64,000 bases of DNA from Macrosoma leucophasiata (GCA_036365455.1 JAWQUS010000011.1:9010001-9074000), one strand, 5' to 3'. Positions 53,235 to 64,000 are shown, numbered from the stretch's first letter. A program made the numbers and translations. Notes: generated by a model from the letters alone, not told the origin.

Positions 53235-54330
53235 ATTTTTTAACCGAGTTCAAAAAACGAGAAGGTTCTCAATTCGGCCGGTATATATATATATATATAT
53301 ATTTTATGTATGTACGCGAATTTCGCCGAGATTTCGGGACCGATTTACGTAATTCTTGTTTTGTTTGATGCGGAATAGTTTCGAATTTTTATGGGACCAC
53401 CATAAAAATTTGATTCAGATAGGCCTATTAGTTTTTATTTTATTAGCATTTTTTTACTTACTTTCACCTCAGACTAAAGGAATAAGATGGAAATTGATTA
53501 GTACCTTTAATATTGGGAGCTCCTGACATAGCTTTCCCCCGAATAAATAATATAAATTTTTGATTATTACCTGAATAGACGGCGAGTTGACATACAGTGC
53601 GTTGAATCCACTGACGTCATAGATAGTCCTAATGCGCATAACAACAAGATGACAACAAGTGACAATGACACATTTACTCATCGACGACACAACACAGCTT
53701 ATTTACTCCTTCGTGGATAAAATTTTTTCATTAAATTCGTATAGTTGTGTTATAATTTTGTATCGACACACCTAAACAATTAAAATTAGGTATCTAATTG
53801 TCACGAAGCTAAAAGAGTCAGATTTTACAAATTTAATAGATGTGAACACTAATCTAATTGACAATGCAGCAATAAACTAAAAAGTATTAAATAAATATAA
53901 CTACGTTAAGAAAAACCGACTTCAAAACTGAAAAGAAAAAATAAGACTTAATTGTAATTATACTACATATTATTTATATGTGCTATTTACTAATAGGTTT
54001 GAAATCGGTGCTAAGCCAAAATCACTAAAGTAGGCATTTCATTGTATTAAAACGTAACTTCACGCCTGTAATCCCCGAAGGGGTAGGCAGAGGAGAAATG
54101 CATGAATTCAAGCATACATGCAAACACGATTCGCCGGTTTAGTTTTGTTCAGTGTATTAATTTGCTCGTATTCATATTTAAGTGATTAAAATATAATTAT
54201 TTGTTTGAGGCTTGGCACCGACTTCAAACCTGTTAGTAAATAGCACATATAAATAATAGGTAGTATATAATTACAATTAAATCTTTTTTATTTTTTACTT
54301 TTCAGTTTTGAAGTCTGTTTTTCTATATTA
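53235..54330 (+). mobile_element. Composite foldback repeat, copy 2
   Basis: It begins AACCGAGTTCAAAAAACGAG, has a TA microsatellite at 53282-53302, and contains the inverted arm pair (about 53907-54030 and 54205-54325) around a minus-strand SINE tail at 54050-54155. The order and the captured SINE are the same as in copy 1 at 40249-41218, in opposite orientation. Confidence 0.75.
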
Positions 54331-54791
54331 ATTTTTAATTTTTCTTATATTTATTTTAATTTCATTTTGCGTAAGTTTATATTAATATTTTCTCTTTCAG
54401 AGAAGGAATTGACATACAAATAATTAAAAGTGAATGATAGATACATTTTAATTGTATGTTAGTAGATATCAATATTTTTGAGAATGTATTTATATCTTTA
54501 AATAAATATGGATAAATACTTAATTAAGTAATTTAATTCTTAAATACCTACATAGTTTATAGATTGTAATTCTATAGTTCGTGCAAAATATTTCAATACA
54601 AAACATATTATGATGTTTTTTGTGCTACCTTCCATAGTTCAAAAATTATCATTAATTATTGTGGTGTAGTTCTGTAAGTTGTAATTGGTTAATAATGAAA
54701 TCCCTATTGGATTGCAAAGTATGATAAGTAGATAGTATGTTACCTATTCCATAATTTTGTAAATTGTGATGTTCATTCCATTGCATAGATG
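54331..54791. other. AT-rich DNA, no gene recognised
   Basis: No repeat boundary or exon could be recognised. Confidence 0.4.
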
Positions 54792-56086
54792 CGAGGGTGG
54801 ATCCAAAAGTTCGTGGCCCAAACTACAAGGAGACATGACATCTTTTTAAATTTACCGTCATTTGTTAGTATGTCTTCTATTGATTTATTGTGCGCAGTTT
54901 CATTTCGATACTGCACAATATACATTTTCTGTGATTATTTGTTTGAAGCATTCTGATGCGATTTTCAATAATGCAGAAAATTGAACATCGTGCAGTCATT
55001 AAGTACCTCAATAAAAAAGGCCTGTCACCAAAAGACATCCATCAAGATATGGTGGGCACTTTGGGGGAGTCTGCTCCATCGTATTCCAATGTCAAGAAGT
55101 GGGTAGCTGAGTTTAAGCGCGGTCGTGAGAGCATTGAAGATGATCCTAGGAGTGGACGGCCTACAACGTCTACCACGAAAGAAAACATCGATAAAATTTG
55201 TGATCTCATACTGGGTGATCGACGTTTGACCATTGGTAAGATAGCTGAGACAACAGACATTAGTTATGGCCGGGTGCAACACATAATAACGAAAGAATTG
55301 GGATTCCATAAAGTTTCTGCTCGCTGGGTCCCGAGGTTGCTTTCAGCTGAAGAAAAACGAGTTCGATTCACAATTTCGCGAGACTGTTTGGAACTTTTTG
55401 AGACTGATTCCGAGGACTTTTTGTCTAGATTTGTTACCATGGATGAAAGCTGGGTTCACCACCATATTCCTGAATCAAGGCAACAATCCAAACAGTGGAA
55501 AAGATCTGACTCACCTACACCGAAAAAGGTTAAAGTCGTTTTGTCGACTAACAAAGTCATGGCTTCTGTTTTTTGGGATGCGAAGGGCATTATTTTTGTA
55601 GATTATTTACCGAAAGGTCAAACTATTAATTCTAGTTATTATTGTAACCTTTTACGAAGACTACGAGAAGAAATAAAAGAAAAAAGGCCGGGAATGTTGC
55701 GTAAGAAAGTTTTGTTCCATCAAGACAATGCACGTGTTCACACTTCGGTTGAAACAATGTCTGTAATCCATGATTGTGGCTACGAATTGCTGCCCCACCC
55801 ACCTTATTCTCCGGATTTAGCCCCCTCAGATTATCATTTATTTCCAAATTTAAAAAAACATTTGGGTGGCTCGAAATTTTCGACCAAAGATGAGGTGATA
55901 GTCGCAGTGAACGAGTATTTCGCCGACCTTCCGGAATCTTTTTTTTCGAGGGGATAATCAAGTTGCAGTTCAGGTGGAAGAAGTGTGTTGAGCTAGATGG
56001 AGACTATGTCGAAAAATAAAAATAAAATTAGACCCACTTTTCTTTTATTTTCTTGGTCGGGCTTCGAACTTTTGGATCCACCCTCG
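54792..56086 (+). mobile_element. mariner transposon, nearly intact
   Basis: The element is 1295 bp, the usual mariner size. Inverted ends start CGAGGGTGGATCCAAAAGTT and match over 22 bp. TA follows the right end (56087-56088). The corresponding left dinucleotide is TG, so the TA duplication may have mutated. One transposase gene fills the centre. Confidence 0.88.
54956..55957 (+). pseudogene. mariner transposase, frame broken near the C terminus
   Basis: The 333-codon frame has an N-terminal paired helix-turn-helix region (residues about 10-115; [30 protein letters not shown]), the linker WVPRLL (124-129), and the catalytic triad D163 ([10 protein letters not shown]), D257 ([10 protein letters not shown]) and D292 ([14 protein letters not shown]). 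There are 34 residues between the last two, so it is a D,D34D mariner. Met6 is an alternative start closer to the usual N terminus. At an eight-T run at 55937-55944 the frame appears to shift: the usual ending of about 15-20 residues is read in another frame and the protein stops early at TAA (55955-55957). Activity is doubtful but cannot be excluded. Confidence 0.85.
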
Positions 56087-56400
56087 TATTTACCAATTTT
56101 CAAATTTATTAAACAATATAATTATAGATAGCTAAAAAAAACTAACCAATATCAAGTCAACTTTAATTCCCATTTGTTTTTATTGGGGGGTCATGCCAGA
56201 AGTGTGCACGTCGCGATCCCTGCCAGTCCTTTGGGGCTGCAATTCTGGCACGAAGGCGTACCGCAGTGCGGGTAAGGGCGTCCCCCCGAGGCGACGCGTA
56301 CCGACCCGTCCCCGTTGGTACGAAAAGCGGCCAAAGCGGCGATGGGGACCGCCACCTGTCACGCCGGGCCCGATACGGCGGATCGAGGAGTGGGGAGTGC

Positions 56401-57015
56401 CAGATAGGCACGTGGAATGTGAGAGGTGGAATTTGTGAGAAAATGAATGAGTTGACGAACGTAATGAGTGTGAGACGCCTGGATGTTTTGTGTGTAACAG
56501 AGACTAAACGAAAGGGCTGCGAGGTCGAAGATCTCCCGGGTGGCGCGATGGCTCTCTGGGCAGGTGTGCAACAGAGCGATCATGCCAGCGCGGGGGTGGG
56601 CGTCCTTCTGTCCTCTCGTTTAGTCACTGGAGTGAAGGATTATGGTTTGGTGAACCCGAGACTAATCTGGGTCCGAATTAAATTGGGCGTCACTAGGGTG
56701 TTTTTGGTAGCAGCTTATGCACCGGTTAGCTCAGCGACGACCCAAGACCTGGAGAAGTTTTGGGAATCTACAAGGGAAGTTCTCGATATGGTTGAAGCTA
56801 ATGAAAGGGTAATTTTGTGTGGTGATTTGAATGGATGGGTCGGGACCAGGCGGCCAGGATACGAGGCCGTTCTAGGTCCATATGGTGATAGAAGAGTAAA
56901 TGATGCTGGTAAGCTGATACTTGACTTATGCTTGGAACGAAGTCTCCTTGTGTCTAACACAGAATTCCGTCATAAGGACATTCACACGTATACGTGTGCC
57001 TTTCGGAGGACTTGA
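56401..57015 (+). pseudogene. RTE endonuclease domain, truncated
   Basis: From QIGTWNVRGGICEKMNEL the frame encodes an apurinic-type endonuclease with LCVTETKRKG (catalytic glutamate), LVNPRLIWVRIKLG and VILCGDLNGWVGTRRPGYE (GDLN). It runs to FRHKDIHTYTC and then loses register. The terminal SDH motif that normally completes the active site is absent, so a deletion removed the end of the domain. The frame is open upstream to about 56266, but that part is 5' leader-like. Confidence 0.8.
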
Positions 57016-59197
57016 AAGAATAAAGAGTGAAAAGTTACAAGGCATTAGTGCAAGGAGAGTGTATGAACGTCAAGTCCGTGAAAAGTTAGACAAGGTTTGT
57101 CTTACGGACTTGGACGTGGATGAATGTTGGCAAGTTATGAAAGATAGTATGCTGAAAGTTGCGAAAGAAGTATGTGGTTATGCAAAGATACGCAAATCCT
57201 TGAAAGGGGATGCGTGGTGGGACAAGGAGGTGCAAGACTCCGTTGAAAGAAAGAAGAAAGCATGGCTGGATTATGTAGCATCTTTGCAAATGAATAATGG
57301 TATGAGAGATGAGAAGAGAGAAATTTACCGTCGGCTCAAGAATGACACCAAGATTTTAGTGAATGAAAAGCGTGAGAGAGATAAAGTGGAAGCTGATGAG
57401 AGACTGGCGAAGAGCTTTGAGACTAACATCAAACTCTATTGGAGGGAGGTGAAAAAGTCTAGAAGCTCTTCTCCAGTTTCTGGAATGAATAGAATAAAAT
57501 CTAAGTTGGGTGACATTCTTGAGAACACGCAAGATGTGTTAAAACGATGGAGCGAGTATTATGGGGAAATGTATGATTATGCTCACAACCCTGACGCCGG
57601 AGTTGCTGACTTGACGGTGCCGGCTTGTGAGGATATAACAATAGATGAGATTGTAAGGGCGATACGAAGTTTGAAATGTGGTAAGGCTGCGGGTATTGAT
57701 CAGGTTTCTGCCGAAATGATCAAATATGGTGGTGCTGCCCTTTGGGATTCTTTCTGGGTGTTGTGCAACCTTTGCTGGAGGTCTGGAAGAATCCCAAAGG
57801 ATTGGCGGTGTGCGGTCATCGTGCCTTTGTATAAAGGCAAGGGTTGACGTATGGACTGCACCAGCTATCGAGCGATCAGTTTGATCAGTTTGGCAGCTAA
57901 AGTGTATGGGAAAGTCTTAGAAAGAAGAATGAAAGAGAAGTCCGATGGGTTGTTGTGGGATGCACAGGGTGGTTTCAGAACTGGAAGAGGATGTATGGAT
58001 CAAGTTTTCTCCCTCCGCAACATCGTAGAGAAGCATCTGGCTGTGAGCCAGAAGGTTTTCTGCGGTTTTGTGGATTTGGAGAAGGCGTTTGATAGGGTAT
58101 TACGAAAGGAGCTGTGGGACATTTTGCCAGAGTATGGTATTGATGCCAGTCTGCTCCGTGCAATACAGTCCACGTATGTGGGCTGTCAAGCATGTGTGCG
58201 GGTAGATGGTAACATGTCACCCTGGTTTGATGTTAACATCGGTGTCAAACAGGGTTGCGTGCTTTCGTCTAGGCTGTTTATTATATATCTGGACAAATGC
58301 CTCCAGAGGGTGAAGTTGATGGATGTGGGAGTGTGTATGGGTGACTTAGTGGTGAACTGTCTGCTTTACGCAGATGATGCGGTAATTTTTAGCTCTACAC
58401 CATCTGGGCTACAAGCACTAGTCGCAGTCATGAAAGAGGATTGTATGGAGAAAGGCTTAAAATTGAATGTGGATAAAACTAAAGTATTAGTATTTGAAAG
58501 AGATGAACAGAGAACAAATGCAAGGGTAGTAGTAGATGATGCAGTGTTAGAACAGGTTGATGAAATTGTATATCTTGGATGTGCTTTTAGCAAGGATGGT
58601 AGGTACACCACTGACATAGAAAGAAGAGTGCTTGCTGGGAATTGCGTGAATGGAGCATTGGGTAAGCTGCTAGAATCTAAACATCTCAGCCAGCGGGCTC
58701 GACTAGCCGTACATAATGCTGTACTTACTCTAACGCTTTTATATGGAAGCGAGAGCTGGGTATGCAGGAAAGAGCATGAAAGTAAGTTGAACGCGGTCGA
58801 GATGAGATCTTTGCGCAAGATCTGCGGTGTATCACTCACCGATCGCGTTCGTAATGAAGATGTAAGAAAGAGACTTTGTGTGAATGATAGTATCGGTGTA
58901 AAAATGAAAAAAGGCATGCTCCGATGGTTCGGGCATATAGAAAGAATGTCGAATGAGCGAATGACTAAACAGATATACAATGCGAATGTGGATGGTTGCA
59001 GAGGCCCAGGAAGGCCAAGACTGACCTACCATGACCAAATAGGTCGAGTTTTGTCTGATGGTGGGGTCAAAAGTCTTAGGAATCGGCGTGCATGTATGAA
59101 GAGAATGATGAAGGTAGACGAGGCACGAGAGGTTTGTCAGAACCGGGATGTCTGGCGCTCTACACTCTCTGCCTACCCCGTTAGGGACCTGGCGTGA
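57010..59197 (+). pseudogene. RTE reverse transcriptase with one premature stop
   Basis: The second frame resumes at LERIKSEKLQGISARRVYER and includes a linker, RT entry (RSLKCGKAAGIDQVSAEMIK, WRCAVIVPLYKGKG), a TGA at 57845-57847, and then YRAISLISLAAKVYGKVLER. The catalytic parts follow: FVDLEKAFDRVLRKELW, GVKQGCVLSSRLFIIYLDK, and YADD in LLYADDAVIFSS. The C-terminal region has [31 protein letters not shown] and [13 protein letters not shown], hallmarks of RTE proteins. Apart from the single stop, about 710 codons are in frame. It is not functional as it stands. Confidence 0.88.
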
Positions 59198-59218
59198 AGA
59201 TACATATTGTTTTTATTG

Positions 59219-60084
59219 CTTTTTCACCTACAATAAAAAACCTTCTATTCTGATTTTAGCTGAGTTACAAAGGATCATGGCAAGATTGGTTCAGAAAAAA
59301 TGAAAAAGGTATAGGGTAAAACAGCTTTGAAATATTATTCAGTGAACCTAAAGAACATTTCCTGGTATTTAAAATCTTATTGTCTGTCTGGAATAAACAA
59401 AATGAAAAAATCAAGTTTAGTATGGAGGAATTCTTGTTAGTAAAAGACCATTTTTATTTCCGTGATTTCAAATTATTTTAAATACTAAGAAATGTTCTTT
59501 AAGGTACCTAGATATTATATTTCTAAACTATTTTACATTGTAACTTTTCATTTTTTTTTACAAATCAACATCAAGGAACTTGCCATGATTCTTAAAAAAA
59601 AAAAAGAATTTCTACACTCAGTTGACTCAGTGCAGTGGTCTTAATAAAATTCATCATCACACATCACAATATGCATTAGAAGCTGTAGATAGTACCTATG
59701 TGGCATAAATGTTAATTTGATCTTAATTTTACAGGCACCAAGAAATTGTACTAGTGACTCAAGCATCAAGTAACAACGACTATTCATGACAAATGGATTT
59801 TATAAAATGTGATAAGTATCAGTAAGTTTAGTGTTTACATTCGTAATCTTTTTATAGGGAAAAATAATGTTTTGGTTTTTATGTCACAAGCATATTTTTG
59901 GTCATTTCATCATACTTTTAAAGTGACATTATCAATATTAAAATAACACATTAAAATAGTATTTTAACCTACTTCTTTTTATCGTTTACTAGCTGGCCCG
60001 GTGATCTTTGTATCGCTTTAAAGTAAAGATTAAATAAAAAATACACTACAGTTTTAGCGAAAGTAACAAACAGCAATTGATTTT
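59219..60084. other. AT-rich DNA, no gene recognised
   Basis: No element end or exon was recognised. A GAAATGTTCTTTA-type motif is shared with 53090-53110 and 59340-59360. Confidence 0.4.
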
Positions 60085-60757
60085 TAACAGAGTTCAAAAA
60101 ACGAGAAGGTTCTCAATTCGGGCGGTATATATATTTTTTTTATGTATGTACGCGAATTTCGTTCAGATTTCTGGACCGATTTACGTAATTCTTCTTTTGT
60201 TTGATGCGGAATAGTTTCGAATTGGTCCCATAAAAAATTGATTCAGATAGGCCCATTAGTTTTTATTTTATGAGCATTTTTTTACTTACTTTCACCTCAG
60301 ACTAAAGGAATCAATGAAATTTGGAAAGGAATAAGAATAGACGGCGAGTTGTCATACAGTGCGTTGAATCCACTGACGTCCTAGATAGTCCTAATGCGCA
60401 TGACAACAAGATGACAACAGGTGACAATGACACATTTACTCATCGACGACACAACACAGCATATTTACTCCTTCGTGGATAAATTTTTTTCATTGATTAC
60501 GTATAGTCGTGTAATAATTTTGTATCGACACACCTAAACAATTTAAATTAGGTATCTAATTGCCACGGAGCTAAAAGATTCAGATTTTACAAATTTAACA
60601 GATGTGAACATTAATCTAATTGACAATGCAGCAATAAACTAAAAAGTATTAAATAAATATAACTACGTTAAGAAAAACCGACTTCAAAACTGAAAAGTAA
60701 AAAATAATTATTTAATTGCAATTATATACTACCTATTATTTATATGTGCTACTAGCT
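60085..60757 (+). repeat. Composite foldback repeat, truncated copy 3
   Basis: It starts CAGAGTTCAAAAAACGAGAA and ends in the first inverted arm (CGACTTCAAAACTGAAAAGT). There it joins CTAGCTGTTGCCCGCGGCGT, a different widespread lepidopteran repeat end at 60754-60790. The second arm and SINE tail are missing. Confidence 0.7.
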
Positions 60758-60804
60758 GTTGCCCGCGGCGTCACCCGCGTGGATGTCGTTTTATAAATAA
60801 TTTA

Positions 60805-61274
60805 AAGAAGATGTTGCGAGCTCGGCTCTCGTTGGTACACTACCTCAAAAAATGGGTAAATTAAAGAAGAATCGGAAAAAAATACAATTAATTTATTCAA
60901 GAATATGTTTTAGAGTTACAACCACATTTAATTCAAACGATTTTATCATTTTCAACCATGTTCAACACGGCGGCGATACAGCCTACGCTTGGGCAGCATA
61001 TTACTAGTGTATCACATATTAACAAAAAAACGATGTATCGAATCGATCAATTTAAAGAAGTTCCGATGAATTCGATTAGTATCGATTATTAGTGGAATTT
61101 GTTAAAATGACATTGTCCGCCATATTCGCCATGTTGGTTTTGAGTTGCAATTCTAACTGCAAATAATGTTTTGTAACTGCAAACAAATCTAAATAAGTGA
61201 AAACATGCAGTAACAAACGTTTATTTATTGATCTTGCCCGTTAATGATCCATACATATTTGTAACATCTCCTTT
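60805..61274 (+). mobile_element. MITE, third copy of the AAGGAGATGTTGC family
   Basis: Its ends are AAGAAGATGTTGCGAGC and GTAACATCTCCTT, with TA at 60803-60804 and 61275-61276. It shares CGGCTCTCGTTGGTACAC and TTGAGTTGCAATTCTAACTG with the copy at 35164. Confidence 0.8.
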
Positions 61275-61276
61275 TA

Positions 61277-62040
61277 CGATCCCATGGAAATGTCCTAATC
61301 AAGTTTCCCGTCGCGTACCTATATGTGGAGTAGTATTTGAAAGTTTTGGGGTGATTGTGACAAAATACTGAAGCACGTACCTATTTTTTTATTCCTAACA
61401 GAAAGACTGGAACATCACTTTTCACACAGATAACCCCCAATAGATACCGCATACAGGGCAACCGACGCGCACAACACGTTGCTAGCTAATTTGCTAGCTT
61501 ATTTTCAATGCTCGAAATCGCGACGTCAATGACGCCATTACCGACCAAGCCTCCGACTCGTTCGTACGTGAGAAATAATTCATTTACTACCAAAAATATT
61601 TAGGAAATGGCTTCCTGCGCACTAAAATCATATACTAAATACGTCTAGAACATAAAATATTAAAAAAGATGGTATGATAGTTCACCGGTAAGTAAATAAT
61701 TCATATAAAACACTTATTATCAGAGATCAATTAAACTGGATTATGCACCAGTATATTTTCGCAAAGTCCTGCTCACTCATTACGTTATTTACATTATTTG
61801 TCCCTTTCTAAGATAAGAAAGTCGATCGAAAGTGTTGTACCGCATATACGTTAGTCGGTATCGATATTTTTAATAATACTATAGAACTTTTTATCAGAAA
61901 ATATGTAATAATACTACGTTTAGAATGGACACTTACTTATGGACGTCCCATCTGTTTTGCCCTCACCCCTCTGAGCTCTAAGTCAGCGCTGTATTTTAGG
62001 ATAATTTGAAAATTAAATATTTTATGTACTTAATTCAATT
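61277..62040. other. Intergenic DNA with a family F fragment
   Basis: The complement of the family F core (AGAATGGACACTTACTTATG) is at 61920-61975. A GC-richer patch at 61445-61570 (GCGCACAACACGTTGCTAGC) has no ORF. Confidence 0.45.
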
Positions 62041-62059
62041 TACCTACCAGCCGCGAAGT

Positions 62060-62280
62060 GGTAGGGTCCACCGTAATTGTGTTCGGTGGTAATGTACGGT
62101 GATAGAGCTCCAATGAACGAGCTCGAAAACTTGATGAACGAGCGTGAACACCTACATGTTACCCATTTGCCCTGCCAGTAAACCGTTATCCTGTTCCGGG
62201 TAGATCGTAATATACAGTGGTAGAGCTCCAGTGATAGAGCTCCAGAGCGAGCGAGCACCACCGCATTTACCAATTTACAT
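62060..62280. repeat. Rearranged family A 5'-end copies
   Basis: GGTAGAGCTCCAGTGATAGA and related GAGCTCCAATGAACGAGCTC blocks are repeated two or three times, corresponding to the start of family A. The remainder of the family is missing. Confidence 0.5.
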
Positions 62281-62380
62281 TTAATGTAAGCGATAATAGT
62301 ATGTAACCAATGTGCGTCAAAATCAATGTCAGGGTTCCTGGAGGTGATAATTACGAATATATATATGTATATATATATTT

Positions 62381-62640
62381 GACGACCCGGTTAGTCCAGC
62401 GGTGTGAGACGACCGTTTGATTCGAAGGGTCGCGGGTTCGATCCCCGCACCGAGATAAATATTTGTATGGCCTACAGATATTTGTTTCGGGTCTGGATGT
62501 TTGTGTATGTGTTATATGTGTACAACGGTACCCACAACACAGGTTTATACCTAGTGTGGGGCTGTGAGTGTAAGCGTATTTTATATTATTTTATATATAT
62601 ATAATACAATAAAAATATTTATGTATATACATAATTTTTA
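62381..62640 (+). mobile_element. tRNA-derived SINE, second type
   Basis: The head is tRNA-like: GGTTAGTCCAGCGGTGTGAG as A-box and GGGTTCGATCCCCGCACCGA as B-box. It is followed by a body with GTCTGGATGTTTGTGTATGT and TAATACAATAAAAAT near the end. The acceptor stem does not close (GACGACC against CACCGAG), so it is not a tRNA gene. The head and tail differ from those of the SINE at 3204-3504. AT-rich flanks hide any target duplication. Confidence 0.75.
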
Positions 62641-62774
62641 TATATATTTTTTTAATGAGAGGTGCATATCAATAATTGGTTGTCACTTTAATTTATTTTT
62701 GTTCGTTTTTGACTTGTCATGGTGCTGGTCACCGTAAATGAATAAATTAATTTCTGATTCTGATTGGTATATCC

Positions 62775-63226
62775 TTTCAAATCGAAGATGGCGGACTTAA
62801 TTATTTTTCTACATTGTGATATGATGTTAATTTCGCGGTTTTTTGGGGGTACTGATTGCGAAAATGTCATCTTTTTTCATATCCAAGATGGCGAACAGAT
62901 TTTCTTTCAAAATATGATATGGGTATCAATTTCGAGGTTTTTCGAGGTGCTGATTACGAAAATGGCATCCGTTTTCAGATCCAAGATGGCAGATAGACTT
63001 TTTTTTAAAAATGTGATATGGGTATCAATTTCGAAGTGTCTTGGGGTGCTGATTACAAAAATGGCATCCGTTTTCAGATCCAAGATGGCTGACAGACTTT
63101 TTTTCAAAATGTGATATGGGTATCAATTTCGAGGTTTTTTGTGGTGATGATTACGAAAGTTGCATTCGTTTATAGATCAAAAATGGCGGACATATTTTTT
63201 CTTCAAAATGTGATATGACATAAAAA
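62775..63226 (+). repeat. 99-bp tandem array, forward arm of an inverted repeat
   Basis: Units start at AAGATGGCGG-type motifs at 62785, 62885, 62983, 63082 and 63180, 98-100 bp apart. Each contains GATATGGGTATCAATTTCGA and ATTACGAAAATGGCATCC. Because the unit is close to a multiple of three, one frame stays open for 116 codons; this is a periodicity artefact. The array reverses orientation at about 63225. Confidence 0.8.
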
Positions 63227-63775
63227 TATGTCCGCCATTTTTGATCTAAAAACGGATGCCATTTTAGTAATCAGTATGTATCTTCACGCCAGGTCCCTAA
63301 CGGGGTAGGCAGAGAGTGTAGAGCGCCAGATATCCCGATCCTGACAAACCTCGTGCCTCGTCTACCTTCATCATTCTCTTAATACATGCACCAATTCCTA
63401 AGACTTTTGACCCACCATCAGACAGAACTCGACCTATTTGGTCATGGTAGGTCAGTATTGGTCTTCCTGGGCCTCTGCAACCATCCACATTCGCATTGTA
63501 TATCTGTTCAGTCATTCGCTCATTCGACATTCTTTCTATATGCCCGAACCATCGGATTAGTAATCAGGACCCCAAGAAACCTCTAAATTGACACCCATAT
63601 CATATTTATAAAAAAATCTGTCCGCCATCTGGGATTAGAAAAATGCACCTCAGGAAACCGTGAAATAGAAATCCATATCATATTTTCTAAAAATAATGAT
63701 GTCCGCCATCTTTGACTTGAAAGGAGATACCATTTTCGTAATTAACACCTCAAGGAACCCTAACATTGAACGGAA
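63227..63775 (-). repeat. Inverted arm of the 99-bp array, split by RTE
   Basis: TGTCCGCCATTTTTGATCTA, TGACACCCATATCATATTT and TGTCCGCCATCTTTGACTTG are reverse-oriented units of the array. The RTE insertion at 63275-63556 interrupts the first one. Confidence 0.75.
63275..63556 (-). mobile_element. Young 5'-truncated RTE insertion with 11-bp TSD
   Basis: This matches the last 300 bp of the RTE at 56186-59206 in reverse orientation with few differences. It is flanked by TTAGTAATCAG at 63264-63274 and 63557-63567. It encodes only the last part of the RT protein (GPGRP.LTYHDQI) and is not functional. Confidence 0.88.
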
Positions 63776-63794
63776 CCTGGCTGTAGAAACCATT

Positions 63795-63890
63795 CCTTTG
63801 CCAAAAGAGGAGGGAGGTTGGGTGAGGCGGAGATCGGGCGGGATGTCGAAGTGTCCATTCTATACGTATTATTATTACATATTCTCTGGC
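63795..63890 (+). repeat. Family F repeat
   Basis: GAGGAGGGAGGTTGGGTGAG and GTGTCCATTCTATACGTATT match 645-758 and 37763-37863. Confidence 0.6.
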
Positions 63891-64000
63891 TCTACTACCA
63901 TATATTACCACTATTACTTAGCGTCAGGTAAATTATATAATGCGGAGGTGTTGATCTGAAAAATTTGAATGTTGTAAGTGCGTGTGGAAATACATGTCAC

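Larger units (their letters stand above)
56186..59206 (+). mobile_element. Full-length RTE-clade LINE, mutated, 12-bp TSD
   Basis: TTGTTTTTATTG flanks the element at 56174-56185 and 59207-59218, fixing a 3.02-kb insertion. A single endonuclease-RT ORF, short UTRs and a terminal GGCGTGAAGATACATA are typical of RTE elements. It has one frame change with a probable internal deletion near 57000 and one in-frame TGA at 57845. It is the apparent parent family of fragments at 4327, 46888, 48746, 48822 and 63275. Confidence 0.9.

Noticed and set aside
62381..62455. Possible tRNA gene
   Set aside because: The acceptor stem does not close and the sequence continues into a SINE body; only the A and B boxes are tRNA-like.
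62764..63114. 116-codon ORF with repeated peptides
   Set aside because: It follows from the 98-100 bp tandem period; there is no start context, domain or sign of expression, and the opposite strand is also open.
62775..63226. Regular direct repeats considered as a CRISPR-like array
   Set aside because: Units are contiguous, about 99 bp, diverged, without unique spacers, and the genome is an insect.

Overview
The window is nuclear DNA of a moth or butterfly (order Lepidoptera). Four things suggest this: AT-rich intergenic DNA, an R4/Dong-type LINE sitting in a TAA microsatellite, many short repeats of types common in lepidopteran genomes, and an intron-containing mitochondrial carrier gene with an insect-like exon plan. 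Species cannot be read from the sequence. There are no bacterial features, no rRNA and no CRISPR array.

Only one complete host protein gene was found: an eight-exon SLC25A39/SLC25A40-type mitochondrial carrier (plus strand, 36585-50131, 344 codons when spliced). It keeps three carrier signature motifs and the matrix-loop cysteines typical of the glutathione-transporter branch. Intron 5 is about 10 kb and is filled with retroelements. Two tRNA-Leu(AAG) genes lie in tandem near 30.6-31.0 kb. A TATA-like box, initiator and very short first exon at 18.65 kb may be the start of a second gene, but nothing downstream supports it.

Almost everything else is transposable elements, many nested. From left to right: a hAT-type element inside a family A repeat (0-1.4 kb); a tRNA-derived SINE (3.2-3.5 kb); several family A copies (5-8.4 kb); an apparently intact R4/Dong LINE with a 1392-residue ORF (8.5-12.85 kb); an unexplained segment of consecutive long hairpins (12.9-13.6 kb); a broken CR1/jockey-like LINE on the minus strand (13.6-15.6 kb); AT-rich DNA without genes (15.6-20.2 kb); a BEL/Pao LTR element with nearly identical LTRs but a badly deleted internal region (20.6-29.0 kb), inserted in an older terminal-inverted-repeat element (20.25-30.35 kb); the tRNA pair; another inverted-repeat element (31.5-32.5 kb); an I-like LINE missing its whole RT and interrupted by a MITE (33.2-35.9 kb); a hAT MITE about 130 bp before the carrier start codon; the carrier gene; a 1.6-kb inverted-repeat element built from a roughly 141-bp periodic motif and nested in a GACA-microsatellite repeat (50.5-52.8 kb); a foldback repeat (53.2-54.3 kb); a near-complete mariner (54.8-56.1 kb); a full-length but mutated RTE LINE (56.2-59.2 kb); and finally MITE, SINE and inverted tandem-repeat DNA (60-64 kb).

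The elements appear to be functionally linked. The RTE LINE is the probable source of two young truncated copies with target-site duplications (48.8 and 63.3 kb), and the SINE carries a 3' tail resembling the RTE tail. The defective BEL/Pao and the Ty3-derived miniature element would have depended on enzymes supplied by other copies. Junctions, target-site duplications and inverted repeats were read by eye; no database search was possible, so family names above superfamily level are provisional.
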